Shown here: positions 15,282 to 25,327 of the stretch, piece by piece
Layout: each line of letters opens with the position of its first letter
Numbering within the stretch: position 1 is the first letter of the stretch
Assembly (NCBI RefSeq): GCF_019599145.1
Contig: NZ_CP080647.1
Coordinates: forward strand, 9,982,001 to 10,046,000
Length of the DNA: 64,000 bases
Direction of reading: 5' to 3'
Source: Streptomyces akebiae
Lineage (GTDB): Bacteria; Actinomycetota; Actinomycetes; Streptomycetales; Streptomycetaceae
Translations under genes and position numbers: made by a program
Notes under the pieces: model-generated
What the model was told of the DNA's origin: nothing
The model's input: the letters and a program-made list of their open reading frames with translations, nothing else
The model's database searches: none

Positions 15282-16370
15282 TCAGGCCTGGGTGTGCCGT
15301 ACGCAGGCGGCGACGACCTCGCGCAGGCTCCCCGTCCGAGCCATCACCTCGCGCTGCACCCGGGCCCCGTTGCCGCGCCCCGTCAGCGCGGCGACGGCGT
15401 CCCGGGCCAGGTCGGCGTCCCCGTGGTCGACGAGGGCCCCCTCGACGTGGTGGAGCAGTGAGCGGATCACGTCGAGGGCCGGCCGGGGCCGCATCGTGAC
15501 GGGGTCCAGGAGGTTCTCCGACATCCCGGAGCGGGCGGCCCGCCAGGTGGCCAGCCGCAGCAGTCCCGCACTGTGGCCGAGCGGCTCCACACCGGCCCGC
15601 CACTCCCGGGCCGCGGTCTCCACGAGCCCCCGGGCGAGGGCCGCGACGAGGACCGCGGTGTCGGGGTGCAGACAGACGTCCGCGACCCGGATCTCGACGG
15701 TCGGATACCGCTGGGACAGCCGTGCGTCGAAGTAGACCATGCCCTGGTCGCGCACGACTCCCGTGGCGATCAGATCCGTGACGCACTGGTGGTACCGCTC
15801 GGCCGAGCCGAAGACGTCCGTCGGCCCGGCCATCGGCCACATGTCCCACACCTGGCTGCGGTAGCTGGCGTACCGGCTGTCGTAGCCCTGCCAGAAGGGA
15901 GAGTTCGCGCTCAGCGCCGTCAGCACGGACAGCCAGGGCCGCATCCGGTCCAGGACGGCCACGCCCTCGTCGTCGGACTCGACGGACACATGGACGTGGC
16001 AGCCGCAGACCAGTTGCACCTGCGTGTGCAGGCCGAACTCCCGCGCCATCCACCGGTACCGGCTGTTCATGGTGATCGTCGGACTCACCGGCAGCGGCGA
16101 CGTCGCCAGCGCCACGACCGCGCTGCCGAGCCCCTCGGCATGACGGGCCGCGTCCTTGCGGCAGCGGACGATCTCGGCCCCCAGATCGGTCATCGAGGAC
16201 TGCGGGTGGGTGGCGAACTCCACCTGCTCGTCGTGCAGCTCCTTCTCGAACACATCCTGGTCCGTGCCCTCCAGCGCGGCTCGCGCGAGCACCGCCGCGG
16301 CCCGCGCCTGCGGCTCGCCGGTCTGCGGATCGACCAGGAGGAGTTCCTCTTCCACTCCGACGGTACGCAC
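15282..16370 (-). CDS. Carboxylate-amine ligase, YbdK / glutamate-cysteine ligase 2 family
   Basis: A 362-aa protein of the GCS2 fold: TVGVEEELLLVDPQTG at ~3-18, HDEQVEFATHPQSS at ~46-59, CGCHVHVSVES at ~121-131, DARLSQRYPTVEIRVADVCL near 220. Family members ligate glutamate to an amine in an ATP-dependent reaction; the substrate of this group is mostly unassigned. Length (~370) matches the YbdK branch and is shorter than EgtA. GTG 16370 begins right at the conserved motif. It sits outside the stress cluster, divergent from the small gene at 16552. Confidence 0.9.
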   Translation of the reverse strand: MRTVGVEEELLLVDPQTGEPQARAAAVLARAALEGTDQDVFEKELHDEQVEFATHPQSSMTDLGAEIVRCRKDAARHAEGLGSAVVALATSPLPVSPTITMNSRYRWMAREFGLHTQVQLVCGCHVHVSVESDDEGVAVLDRMRPWLSVLTALSANSPFWQGYDSRYASYRSQVWDMWPMAGPTDVFGSAERYHQCVTDLIATGVVRDQGMVYFDARLSQRYPTVEIRVADVCLHPDTAVLVAALARGLVETAAREWRAGVEPLGHSAGLLRLATWRAARSGMSENLLDPVTMRPRPALDVIRSLLHHVEGALVDHGDADLARDAVAALTGRGNGARVQREVMARTGSLREVVAACVRHTQA

Positions 16371-16551
16371 GTCATCCGGCCCTTCTGCGCTAGGTGGTGA
16401 GAGCCGTGTGCCCCCGGACGAGGCCGGGACACCTCAACGGACGGCGTGCGAACCGGTTCCGTGTACGCGGCGGCGGCCCGGGTACCCGTGCGGCGTCCCG
16501 GGAGCCGCGCCGGGCGGGCGCGGATTCGCCGTCCGCGACACGGAGGAGAAC

Positions 16552-16785
16552 GTGAACAGCACCACCGAGACGGGCCACGTGACCGGTACCGCGGACAAGG
16601 ACTACAACCTGATCCGGTACGTCGAGGCCTGCCTCGACAACGCGCTGCGCCTCGAGTCGTACATCCAGGACGCGGAGCGGGAGAAGGACACCGAGGTGGT
16701 CGAACTGTTCCGCAAGGCACAGGCCGACAGCCGCAAGGGCGCCGACCTCGGCAAGGAACTCCTGCGCCGGCGTCCGAGCGGCTGA
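16552..16785 (+). CDS. Small conserved helical protein of unknown function
   Basis: A 77-aa acidic protein, mainly helical: DKDYNLIRYVEACLDNALRL, then YIQDAEREKDTEVVELFRKA and a basic end (LGKELLRRR). Similar short proteins are frequent in Streptomyces, but I know no function. GTG 16552 has an excellent GGAGGAGA site 2-8 bp upstream, which decides the start over longer in-frame options. It is a single gene between a divergent ligase gene and the rox region. Confidence 0.75.
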   Translation: MNSTTETGHVTGTADKDYNLIRYVEACLDNALRLESYIQDAEREKDTEVVELFRKAQADSRKGADLGKELLRRRPSG

Positions 16786-18521
<1,736 letters not shown>

Positions 18522-18622
18522 GCGGCGGCCGAGGGGCGGGCGCGCGGGGAGCGTGTGCCGCATCGGCCGGCGGCATCGCTCAGGCGGTTGTGGGGGCCGC
18601 CGACACCGCGCAGGATGCTGCG

Positions 18623-19243
18623 ATGACCCTGCCTCCCGCAGTCCGCCCGTACCGGCCCGGGGACCTCGACGCCGTCCACGACATCTGTGTCCGTACCGCC
18701 CATAACGGCGGCGACAGCCGTCCCGTCCACGCCGACCCCGACGTCTTCCCGGCGACGTTCGCCACCCCTTACACCCATCTCGAACCGGAGCTGACCTTCG
18801 TCCTGGACGACGGCCGCGGCCGGGCGGTCGGCTACATCCTCGGCACTGCCGACACCCCTGCCTTCGTCGAGGAGTTCCGCGCGAAGTGGCTGCCCCTGGT
18901 GACCGAGCGCTTCCCGGCGCCCGTCGGTCCGGACACCTCCCCCGACGCGGCGATCGTCCGGCTCCTGCACCACCCCGAGCGCATGCTCCTCCCCGAACTC
19001 CTCCCGTATCCGGCCCACTTGCACATCGACCTCCTCCCCGCCTGGCAGGGCCGCGGCCACGGCCGGGCCCTCATGCGCACCTTCCTCCATGCCCTGCGCA
19101 CCAGAGGGGTCCCGGCCGTCCACCTCACCATGCTCACCTCCAACACGCCGGCCCGCGCCTTCTACGACCGTCTGGGCTTCCACGAGATCGAGGTACCGGA
19201 CCCCGGCCCGGTGACCTGTCTCGGCCGTTCGACTGGGGAGTGA
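18623..19243 (+). CDS. GNAT acetyltransferase, O-GlcNAcase C-terminal-domain-like
   Basis: A 206-aa GNAT-fold protein. Acetyl-CoA motif A is LLPAWQGRGHGRALMRTFLH at ~136-155; motif B is LTSNTPARAFYDRLGFHE. The N-terminal half (VRPYRPGDLDAVHDICVRTA; TFVLDDGRGRAVGYILGTAD; FVEEFRAKWLPLV) resembles the acetyltransferase-like domain at the C-terminus of human O-GlcNAcase more than RimI-type enzymes. Unlike the human domain, the acetyl-CoA loop here is complete (Q/R-x-x-G-x-G). Substrate unknown. Start ATG 18623. It follows rox by 101 bp and may be independent. Confidence 0.85.
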   Translation: MTLPPAVRPYRPGDLDAVHDICVRTAHNGGDSRPVHADPDVFPATFATPYTHLEPELTFVLDDGRGRAVGYILGTADTPAFVEEFRAKWLPLVTERFPAPVGPDTSPDAAIVRLLHHPERMLLPELLPYPAHLHIDLLPAWQGRGHGRALMRTFLHALRTRGVPAVHLTMLTSNTPARAFYDRLGFHEIEVPDPGPVTCLGRSTGE

Positions 19244-19274
19244 CAGGCCCTGTGCGCCGGCTCATGCCCGGGCG

Positions 19275-19943
19275 TCAGGGCTTCGCCCTCACCAGGCCCG
19301 CGTCGTAGGCCATGATCACGGCCTGGACGCGGTCGCGGGCGCCGATCTTGGCGAGGACGCGGCCGACGTGTTTCTTCACGGTGGACTCGGTGAGGACGAG
19401 ACGTTCGGCGATCTCCGTGTTGGTCCAGCCCTGGCCGATGGCCACGAGCACCTCGTGCTCGCGTTCGCTGAGGGTTCGCAGCCGGGGGTCGGGCGGCAGG
19501 GGCGTGCCGCTCGGGGCGAGGACCTGGTGGGCGTAGGCGTCGAGGAGCCGACGGGTCAGGCTGGGGGCGACGACGGCGTCCCCGGTGGCGACCGCGTGGA
19601 TGCCGGCGACGAGTTCCTCGGGGCGCGCGTCCTTGAGGAGGAAGCCGCTGGCGCCGGCCCGCAGCCCGTCGTACGCGTACTCGTCGAGGTCGAAGGTGGT
19701 CACGATGAGGACGCGGGTGCGGCCGCCGGCGGCGACGATCCGGCGGGTCGCCTCCAGGCCGTCCATGCCGGGCATACGGATGTCCATGAGGACCACGTCG
19801 GGGCGCAGCCGCGCGGCGAGGCGGACGGCTTCGGCGCCGTGCTCGGCCTCCCCGACCGGGGTGAGGCCGGGGGTGCCCTGGAGGAGCATGCGGAAGCCGA
19901 GGCGTTGCAGGGGCTGGTCGTCGGCGATCAGCACAGTGGTCAT
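19275..19943 (-). CDS. NarL/LuxR-family two-component response regulator
   Basis: A 222-aa protein: receiver domain 1-118 with ADDQ (acidic pair), phospho-acceptor Asp in VVLMDIRMPGMDGL (~54) and a KDA motif near 103; C-terminal LuxR HTH with LSEREHEVLVAIGQGWTNTE and LVLTESTVKKHVGRVLAKIG. It starts 1 bp after the histidine kinase stop, so the two are co-translated partners. The pair is encoded downstream of an ABC exporter and probably regulates that operon, in the way of envelope-stress or drug-responsive ABC/TCS units. Confidence 0.94.
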   Translation of the reverse strand: MTTVLIADDQPLQRLGFRMLLQGTPGLTPVGEAEHGAEAVRLAARLRPDVVLMDIRMPGMDGLEATRRIVAAGGRTRVLIVTTFDLDEYAYDGLRAGASGFLLKDARPEELVAGIHAVATGDAVVAPSLTRRLLDAYAHQVLAPSGTPLPPDPRLRTLSEREHEVLVAIGQGWTNTEIAERLVLTESTVKKHVGRVLAKIGARDRVQAVIMAYDAGLVRAKP

Positions 19944-19944
19944 G

Positions 19945-21333
19945 TCAGATGCTCTCCCGGGGCGACAGGGTGGGTGGCGCGGGGGGTACGTCCAGCAGGA
20001 CGTCCACGATCCAGCCGTGGCCGGAGTCGCGTGGGCCGATGGTGACGGCGCCGCCGTACATGGCGGCCCGCTGCCGGATGCCGACCAGTCCGTGCCCCGG
20101 CTCGTCGGGTTCGTCGGCCCCCGTCCGCCCCGGCTCCGCCCGGCCCGGCCCGTCCGCCGCCACGCCGGTGTCGGCGACCCGGACGTGCACGGTGCCGGCG
20201 GCCTCGGCGGTCACCCCGACCTCGGCCGTGGCGCCCGTACCGGCGTGCTTGAGGGTGTTGGTCAGGGCCTCCTGCACGATCCGGTACACGGTGAGCTGCA
20301 CACCGCCGCCCAGCGCGTCGAGATCGCCCACGGTCCGGTAGGTCACGGGCAGGCCCGCCGCGCGGACCCGCGCCAACAGGGCGTCCAGGTCGGGGATGCC
20401 CGGCTGCGGTGCGAGCAGCCGCTCGTCGTCCTGGTCCTCACGGAGGACGTCCAGCACGCGGCGCAGTTCGCCCATGGCCTGGCGGCCGGTGTCGCCGAGG
20501 ATGCGCAGAGCTTCGGCGGACCCCTCGCCCCGGCCGGCGGCGAGGACCGCGGCGCCGTCCGCGACGCTGACCATGACGGAGAGGTTGTGGCCGACGATGT
20601 CGTGCATCTCGCGGGCCACCCGGGAACGCTCGGCGGCGGCGGTGAGCCGGACACGCTGGTCGCGTTCGATCTCCAGCCGGGCGGCGCGGTCCTCCAGCGT
20701 CGCCAGGTACATCCTGCGGATCCGGAGGGTCAGGCCCAGGGTGACGGCCGCCGTGGCCGTGCCCAGCAGGAAGAACAGGCCGAGCAGCGGATGCTCGACC
20801 CGCCCCAGGAGCCAGACCGCGAGGGACAGTTCACCGGCGGTCACGACGACCGCCCAGCCCAGCACCCGCAGCGAACCGTGCAGGGCCAGGCTGTACAGGG
20901 CGACGAGCATGCTGAGCCCGGCCTGCTGCCACACGTCCAGCGACCACTGGACCAGTGACACCGCCGCGATGACGAAGAACGTCACGGCCGGCGCCCGGCG
21001 TCGCCACCACAGCGGGACGACCAGAAGGGCCGCGAAGAGGAACGGGACGGCCGCCGGGAGGTCGGTGCGGTACTCCGTCTCCCCGAAGGGGCCGCCGTCG
21101 CCGCCGTGGTCCATAAGGAGGTCGGGCAGGCTGATCAGCGCCACGACCAGCACCACCGCCGTGTCGAGCAGCCAGGGGTGCCGCCGGTCCAGCAGCTGCC
21201 GTCGGCGCTGTCCGTGCAGCATCCGGCCCAGGACCGGATGCCAGGCGGCGTCGTACCCCGGGGACGGCGCGAGGACGGTCCCCGGGGTGGTCTCCGCGGC
21301 GGGTGTCGCGCGGTGCGGACTCATGGGCCTCAT
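19945..21333 (-). CDS. Two-component sensor histidine kinase (HisKA_3)
   Basis: A 462-aa membrane kinase. After ~50 residues come five or six hydrophobic segments (e.g. WLLDTAVVLVVALISLPDLL, VPFLFAALLVVPLWW, LLGLFFLLGTATAAVTLG). The dimerisation box ERSRVAREMHDIVGHNLSVM holds the phospho-His, followed by a HATPase_c with N box VQEALTNTLKHAG and a GLVGIRQRA G-box. It belongs to the NarL-type, small-sensor kinases with no large extracellular domain, which often sense the membrane or a partner ABC transporter. ATG 21333; ATG 21324 is an alternative. The response regulator gene follows directly. Confidence 0.93.
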   Translation of the reverse strand: MRPMSPHRATPAAETTPGTVLAPSPGYDAAWHPVLGRMLHGQRRRQLLDRRHPWLLDTAVVLVVALISLPDLLMDHGGDGGPFGETEYRTDLPAAVPFLFAALLVVPLWWRRRAPAVTFFVIAAVSLVQWSLDVWQQAGLSMLVALYSLALHGSLRVLGWAVVVTAGELSLAVWLLGRVEHPLLGLFFLLGTATAAVTLGLTLRIRRMYLATLEDRAARLEIERDQRVRLTAAAERSRVAREMHDIVGHNLSVMVSVADGAAVLAAGRGEGSAEALRILGDTGRQAMGELRRVLDVLREDQDDERLLAPQPGIPDLDALLARVRAAGLPVTYRTVGDLDALGGGVQLTVYRIVQEALTNTLKHAGTGATAEVGVTAEAAGTVHVRVADTGVAADGPGRAEPGRTGADEPDEPGHGLVGIRQRAAMYGGAVTIGPRDSGHGWIVDVLLDVPPAPPTLSPRESI

Positions 21334-21396
21334 TGTCCTCGGTTCTCGGAGGCGGTTGTCCGTGCTCCCGGCCGTGCGGGTGCCGGGTCCGGCAGG

Positions 21397-22227
21397 TCAG
21401 GCGTCCGTCCGGACCAGTCGGTGGGCCGCCCCCGCCAGGGCCAGCGCGACCCAGCCGGCGAAGACCGCGAGCCCCTGCCCGGGGGAGAGGGAGCCGGCGG
21501 ACTCGGTCAGGGCGTAGATCGCCGATCCCGCGTTGCTGGGGAGGTACGGGGTGATCGTGTCGTACCAGGAGTCCGGCAGCAGCGTGGCGAGCCCGGGGAG
21601 GACGAGCAGGATGCCGACCAGAGCCGCGATGGCTCCCGCGGAGGAGCGCAGCAGCACCCCCAGGGCCACCCCGGCCACGGCGACCAGAGCGAGGTAGACA
21701 CCGGCTCCGGCCAGGCCGCGCAGCACGCCGTCGTCGCCCAGGGAGAGCGAGATCCGCTCCCCGTCCAGGCCGGGAGCGCCGAGCTGGAAGGCGGCCAGCG
21801 CGCCGACCGTGCTGAGGATCAGAGCGATCACCCCGATGACGGCGCTCTTCGCCCAGAGCACCGGCAGCCGGCGCGGCACCGCGGCGAGCGTGGAGCGGAT
21901 CATGCCGGTGCTGTACTCGCCCGCCGACAGCAGCACCCCGAGCACGCCCACCGCCAGCGACGCGAAGGTCACGCCGGTCAGCGCCAGCGCGACCGCGTCG
22001 CCCCCGGAGCCCGGTCCGGGCGGTCCCTCGGCACCGGTGGCGTCGGGACTGTAGGTGTAGCCGGCGATCGTCCCGAAGAGGACCAGCAGCACCAGGGCCA
22101 CCCCGAGGGTGATCCAACTGGAGCGCAGCGACCAGAACTTGGCCCACTCCGAGCGCAGCACCCGGCGGCCGGTCACCTGGTGCACCCGGGTACGGGCGGG
22201 GACCACGGACAGATCGGTGGTGGTCAT
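21397..22227 (-). CDS. ABC-2 type transporter permease
   Basis: A 276-aa integral membrane protein with about six hydrophobic segments (WITLGVALVLLVLFGTIAGY, GVTFASLAVGVLGVLLSAGE, AVIGVIALILSTVGALAAF, VYLALVAVAGVALGVLL, IAALVGILLVLPGLATLL, GLAVFAGWVALALAGAA). The N-terminal RRVLRSEWAKFWSLRSSW is typical of ABC-2 permeases paired with daunorubicin-type ATPases. ATG 22227 overlaps the ATPase stop (TGATG). It probably forms an exporter with that ATPase; substrate unknown, perhaps a membrane-active compound. Confidence 0.92.
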   Translation of the reverse strand: MTTTDLSVVPARTRVHQVTGRRVLRSEWAKFWSLRSSWITLGVALVLLVLFGTIAGYTYSPDATGAEGPPGPGSGGDAVALALTGVTFASLAVGVLGVLLSAGEYSTGMIRSTLAAVPRRLPVLWAKSAVIGVIALILSTVGALAAFQLGAPGLDGERISLSLGDDGVLRGLAGAGVYLALVAVAGVALGVLLRSSAGAIAALVGILLVLPGLATLLPDSWYDTITPYLPSNAGSAIYALTESAGSLSPGQGLAVFAGWVALALAGAAHRLVRTDA

Positions 22228-23156
22228 CAGGCGGCCTTTCGCGCGGGCTCGGCGAGAGCGCTCTGGTATTCGACGGCTTCGGCGGTGAGTTGCATGAAGG
22301 CCTCCTCCAAGGAGACCGCCTGGGGGGTGAGTTCGTGCAGGGGTACCCCGTGCCGGGCGGCGATCGCCCCGATCTCCCGGGCGTCCAGCCCGGTGACGAT
22401 CAGTTCCTCGGTGGTGGTGGAGCTGATCGTGACGTCCGGCCCGGCCAGCAGCGAGCGCAGCTTCAACGGCTCGGTGGTGGCGACCTTCACGCCGCCGCCG
22501 CCCGCGTCCCGGACGAAGCCGTCCACGGTCGTGTCCGCCAGCAGCCGCCCCCGCCCGATGATGACCAGGTGGTTGGCGATCAGCGCGGTCTCGCTCATCA
22601 GGTGCGAGGAGAGCATCACGGCCCGTCCCTCGTCGGCGAGGCGGCGCAGGAGGTTGCGCACCCACAACACACCTTCCGGATCGAGGCCGTTGACCGGCTC
22701 GTCGAGCATCACCACCGCCGGGTCGCCGAGCAGGGCGGCGGCGATGCCGAGCCGCTGCCCCATGCCGAGCGAGAAGGCCCCCACCCGCTTGCCGGCCACA
22801 CTGGTCAGCCCGGCCAGCTCGATCACCTCGTCCACCCGGCGGCGCCCGATGCCGTGGGTGTGCGCCAGCGCCATCAGGTGGTTGAACGCGGTCCGGCCGG
22901 GGTGGACCGACTTGGCCTCCAGCAGCGAGCCGATCTCGTGCAGCGGCGCCGAGTGCCGGGCGTAGGAGCGTCCGTTGACGGTGACCGTGCCCCCGGTGGG
23001 GGAGTCCAGACCGATGATCATGCGCATGGTCGTGGACTTGCCCGCGCCGTTCGGGCCCAGGAAGCCGGTCACCTCACCGGCCCGGACGGTGAAGCTCAGC
23101 CGGTCGACCACCGTCTTGTCCCCGTACCGCTTCGTCAGCTCACGCGCTTCGATCAT
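22227..23156 (-). CDS. ABC transporter ATP-binding protein
   Basis: A 309-aa ATPase. Walker A GFLGPNGAGKSTTMRMI at ~32-48, Q-loop region, signature in the variant form FSLGMGQRLGIAAALLG, Walker B VVMLDEPVNGLDPEG and switch His in LSSHLMSE. The signature SLGMGQ fits the DrrA/BcrA-like exporter group. A C-terminal ~90-residue domain follows. First gene of a probable operon: ATPase, permease, histidine kinase, response regulator. ATG 23156 is chosen because the conserved N-terminus (MIEARELTKRYG) begins there; upstream in-frame residues are not conserved. Confidence 0.93.
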   Translation of the reverse strand: MIEARELTKRYGDKTVVDRLSFTVRAGEVTGFLGPNGAGKSTTMRMIIGLDSPTGGTVTVNGRSYARHSAPLHEIGSLLEAKSVHPGRTAFNHLMALAHTHGIGRRRVDEVIELAGLTSVAGKRVGAFSLGMGQRLGIAAALLGDPAVVMLDEPVNGLDPEGVLWVRNLLRRLADEGRAVMLSSHLMSETALIANHLVIIGRGRLLADTTVDGFVRDAGGGGVKVATTEPLKLRSLLAGPDVTISSTTTEELIVTGLDAREIGAIAARHGVPLHELTPQAVSLEEAFMQLTAEAVEYQSALAEPARKAA

Positions 23157-23280
23157 GGCAGTGGGCCCCTTCTCGCTCGCCTCGGACGGGGCCGCGATTC
23201 CTCCCGCGACCTCTGCCTGCGAACCTATGAGCGCCGCCGGCCGAGCCCCTGGGACCGCGGGGGACACTTCGGCCCGCCAC

Positions 23281-23296
23281 TGGTACCGGGGTACCA
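23281..23296. promoter_or_regulatory. Palindrome TGGTACC-GG-GGTACCA upstream of the ABC/TCS operon
   Basis: Perfect 7-bp arms around a 2-bp centre, 125 bp before the ATPase start. The flanks partly repeat it (CCACTGG on both sides). It is a candidate operator for the linked response regulator, or for an unlinked repressor. No direct evidence beyond symmetry and position. Confidence 0.4.
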
Positions 23297-23306
23297 CTGG
23301 TGTGTC

Positions 23307-23990
23307 CTACCTCGGTATCGACCGGACACGACGATCGGCACCCGCAGGAGCGATCTGCCCTCGGGTGCCCGCGGTGCGGCTGCCGCGCTCCTCGCGAGCC
23401 CGTCGGCGAGCGCTCAGCGGCACCCGCAGGGTGCCCGCCACCGGCGGGGACGCGGAACCGCGCAACAGCCGGGTGCCACGGGCGGACCCCGCGCCCGCGG
23501 TCAGCAGCTCGATCCTGATGCCCGAGTCCAGGAGCACCCCGCCGGGACCTTCCCCGAGCAGGGGCAGTTCGCGGGCCGCTCGCAGGCAGACCGGGCCGCC
23601 TCTACCTGGTCCTCCACCAACTCCCGCAGGCCCGCCGACGTCCGGCCCGCCGCGAGGTCCTCGACGGTGACCGAGAAGCGTGCCAGCGCCTCGGCCGGGA
23701 TGCCCAGACGGCCTTCCGGCAGGTCCTCGGCCAGGTCGTTGACGAAGTCCAGCCGCCGGCTGCCCTCCATGAGCGTCCGGCACGCCGCCCGGAACCGTCC
23801 GCCGTCGGCCTCCGGGCCCAGCAGCGACGCCACCGGCATGAACGCGGGCAGCGCAGAGGCGCCACGCAGGCCTGGCAGTAGGCCTCGGTGGCGAAGCCCG
23901 TGAACTCCGGATCGGTGGTGGCGGTGGACAGGTGCTCCTCGACCGTCTCCCGCAGCCGTGGATACGCCGCCGTGGTGTGCAGCGGAGCGC
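23307..23990 (-). pseudogene. Decayed squalene/phytoene-synthase-like gene
   Basis: Pieces of one gene lie in three frames, in correct order. They read AAYPRLRETVEEHLSTATTD and TGFATEAY (near 23900-23990), then LPAFMPVASLLGPEADGG and LMEGSRRLDFVNDLAEDLPE (23600-23860), then a C-terminal part with AARELPLLGEGPGG and a tail around LLRGSASPP (23307-23590). The order and the DFVNDLAEDLPEGRLGIP block match a Streptomyces squalene/phytoene synthase-like protein of ~320 aa. The first ~100 residues, including the first Asp-rich motif, are absent, and at least two frameshifts are present. No functional product is expected. 23991-24154 holds nothing I can recognise. Confidence 0.8.
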
Positions 23991-24154
23991 GAGATCAGGA
24001 CGCTGATGCGCCCCCGGGGAAGTCGGCGGGTCTCTCGCCGCGCGAGACCCGCCGTTCGTTCGGCCGTCGTGCCTTCGAGTCCGGGCGGACACGGCGCGGG
24101 AGCCGCCCGACATCGATGTCGTGACGGCTCCCCGGAGTGTCGTGCGGGGTGCCG

Positions 24155-25192
24155 CTACTTCTGCTTCCAGGCCCAGTGCAGCCGGTCCAGGCCGCTCTGG
24201 TTGTTCACCTTCAGGCTCAGACGGGTGCCCGTGCCCTGGAGGGTGGTGAGGGAGTAGGTGTCACCGTTGCGCAGCCCCGGCCAGTAGACCGAGCCCAGGC
24301 CCAGTTCCCGGATGGTGTCGGTCGCGGCCTGGATGTAGGCGACCTCGTTGGAGCCGTTGACCGGGCCGTTGTAGTCCAGGCCCGTGGTCATGGAGGCGCC
24401 GAACTCGTCGAGGACTGTGCGCGAGGCGCAGCTGCCGATGCGCTCCTTGAAGTCGGCCTTCCACTGGTCGACGCTGGTCCAGTCGGTGTGCCAGAAGCCG
24501 TAGTTGTGCAGGGCGATCCGGGTGCCGTCGAGCCGGCTGTCGGCGCAGACCGGCTTGACGTCCTCGCTGTACTTGATGCCGCCGATGAGGACCCGGTCGC
24601 GGGGGATCGAGCGGTGGGTGGCCAGCCAGCGCGCGGCGACGTCGCGCCACTCCTGCGAGGTGTAGCCGAACGGCTCGTTCATCGGCTCGAAGTAGACCTT
24701 GCCGTTGCGGCCGTACGCGGAGGTGATGCGCGCCCACATGCGGTCCCAGGAGGCCTGGTCGTCGATCTTGCCGTCCTTGGCGTTGTCGGCCTCCCAGTAG
24801 CCCAGGATGACCTTGAAGCCCTTGGCGGTGGCGGCGTCGATCGCGGCTCGGTACGACGTCCAGAACGGGCCGTTCACGGAGGTGGGGTTCACCGGCAGGC
24901 GGACCGTGTTGGCACCCAGCTCGGCGAACCCGCCGACGATCGCCCGTGACTTGGCGTACGTCGTGGCGTAGGTGTCGGTGGTGGACAGTCCCGAGGGCAC
25001 GACCGCGTCGTCGGCGTAGTTGTCGCGCGGGTCGGCCCAGTTGACGCCGCGGAAGTCGCTGACCGGTGGCGGCGAGGCGTGGCGGAAGGTGGCGGCGGCG
25101 GACGCGGGGGAGGCGAGGACCCCGCCGAATGCCGTGACGCCGGCCAGCGATGCCGCGAGGCAGGCTGTCCCGCGATGGTTCTTTCGTGGCAC
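24155..25192 (-). CDS. Secreted GH5-family glycoside hydrolase (cellulase-like)
   Basis: A 345-aa enzyme with a Sec-type signal peptide (basic start PRKNHRG, hydrophobic core, cleavage near ASPASA-A). Catalytic acid/base Glu is in VYFEPMNEPFGY (~170), nucleophile Glu in TVLDEFGAS (~265); VNWADPRDNYADD lies near the start of the barrel. No carbohydrate-binding module is attached. GTG 25192 is preferred over ATG 25294 because it yields the signal peptide, has AAAGGGA upstream and lies downstream of the promoter. Substrate within GH5 (beta-glucans, mannans) is not decided by sequence alone. Confidence 0.88.
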   Translation of the reverse strand: MPRKNHRGTACLAASLAGVTAFGGVLASPASAAATFRHASPPPVSDFRGVNWADPRDNYADDAVVPSGLSTTDTYATTYAKSRAIVGGFAELGANTVRLPVNPTSVNGPFWTSYRAAIDAATAKGFKVILGYWEADNAKDGKIDDQASWDRMWARITSAYGRNGKVYFEPMNEPFGYTSQEWRDVAARWLATHRSIPRDRVLIGGIKYSEDVKPVCADSRLDGTRIALHNYGFWHTDWTSVDQWKADFKERIGSCASRTVLDEFGASMTTGLDYNGPVNGSNEVAYIQAATDTIRELGLGSVYWPGLRNGDTYSLTTLQGTGTRLSLKVNNQSGLDRLHWAWKQK

Positions 25193-25261
25193 CAGTTCCC
25201 TTTCTGGGCAGTTGCGTCCGCGAAACCCGGCTGTGCAGGTCGGCGGCTCTGTGGCTCCCGC

Positions 25262-25291
25262 AACGTAGAAGAGATCTCGAACAGAGGTCAA
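25262..25291 (-). promoter_or_regulatory. Candidate housekeeping-type promoter for the GH5 gene
   Basis: On the minus strand TTGACC (25286-25291), 18 bp, then TACGTT (25262-25267), resembling -35 TTGACr and -10 TAnnnT. The GTG start is about 70 bp downstream of the -10. It lies inside the alternative longer ORF, which supports the shorter start. Confidence 0.5.
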
Positions 25292-25327
25292 CACATCTGC
25301 ACACCAAGTTTCATCAAGAACGCAGAA

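Noticed and set aside
16441..16552. SigB-type promoter before the 77-aa gene (GGGTAC at 16477)
   Set aside because: The -10-like box is good, but no GTTT-like box lies 14-16 bp upstream.
22250..22275. CebR-like box GAGAGCGCTCT near 22255
   Set aside because: It lies inside the coding region of the ABC ATPase and differs from the TGGGAGCGCTCCCA consensus.
25193..25294. ATG 25294 as the start of the GH5 enzyme
   Set aside because: It would place 34 non-conserved residues before the signal peptide and overlaps the -35/-10 promoter elements; GTG 25192 has a ribosome site.
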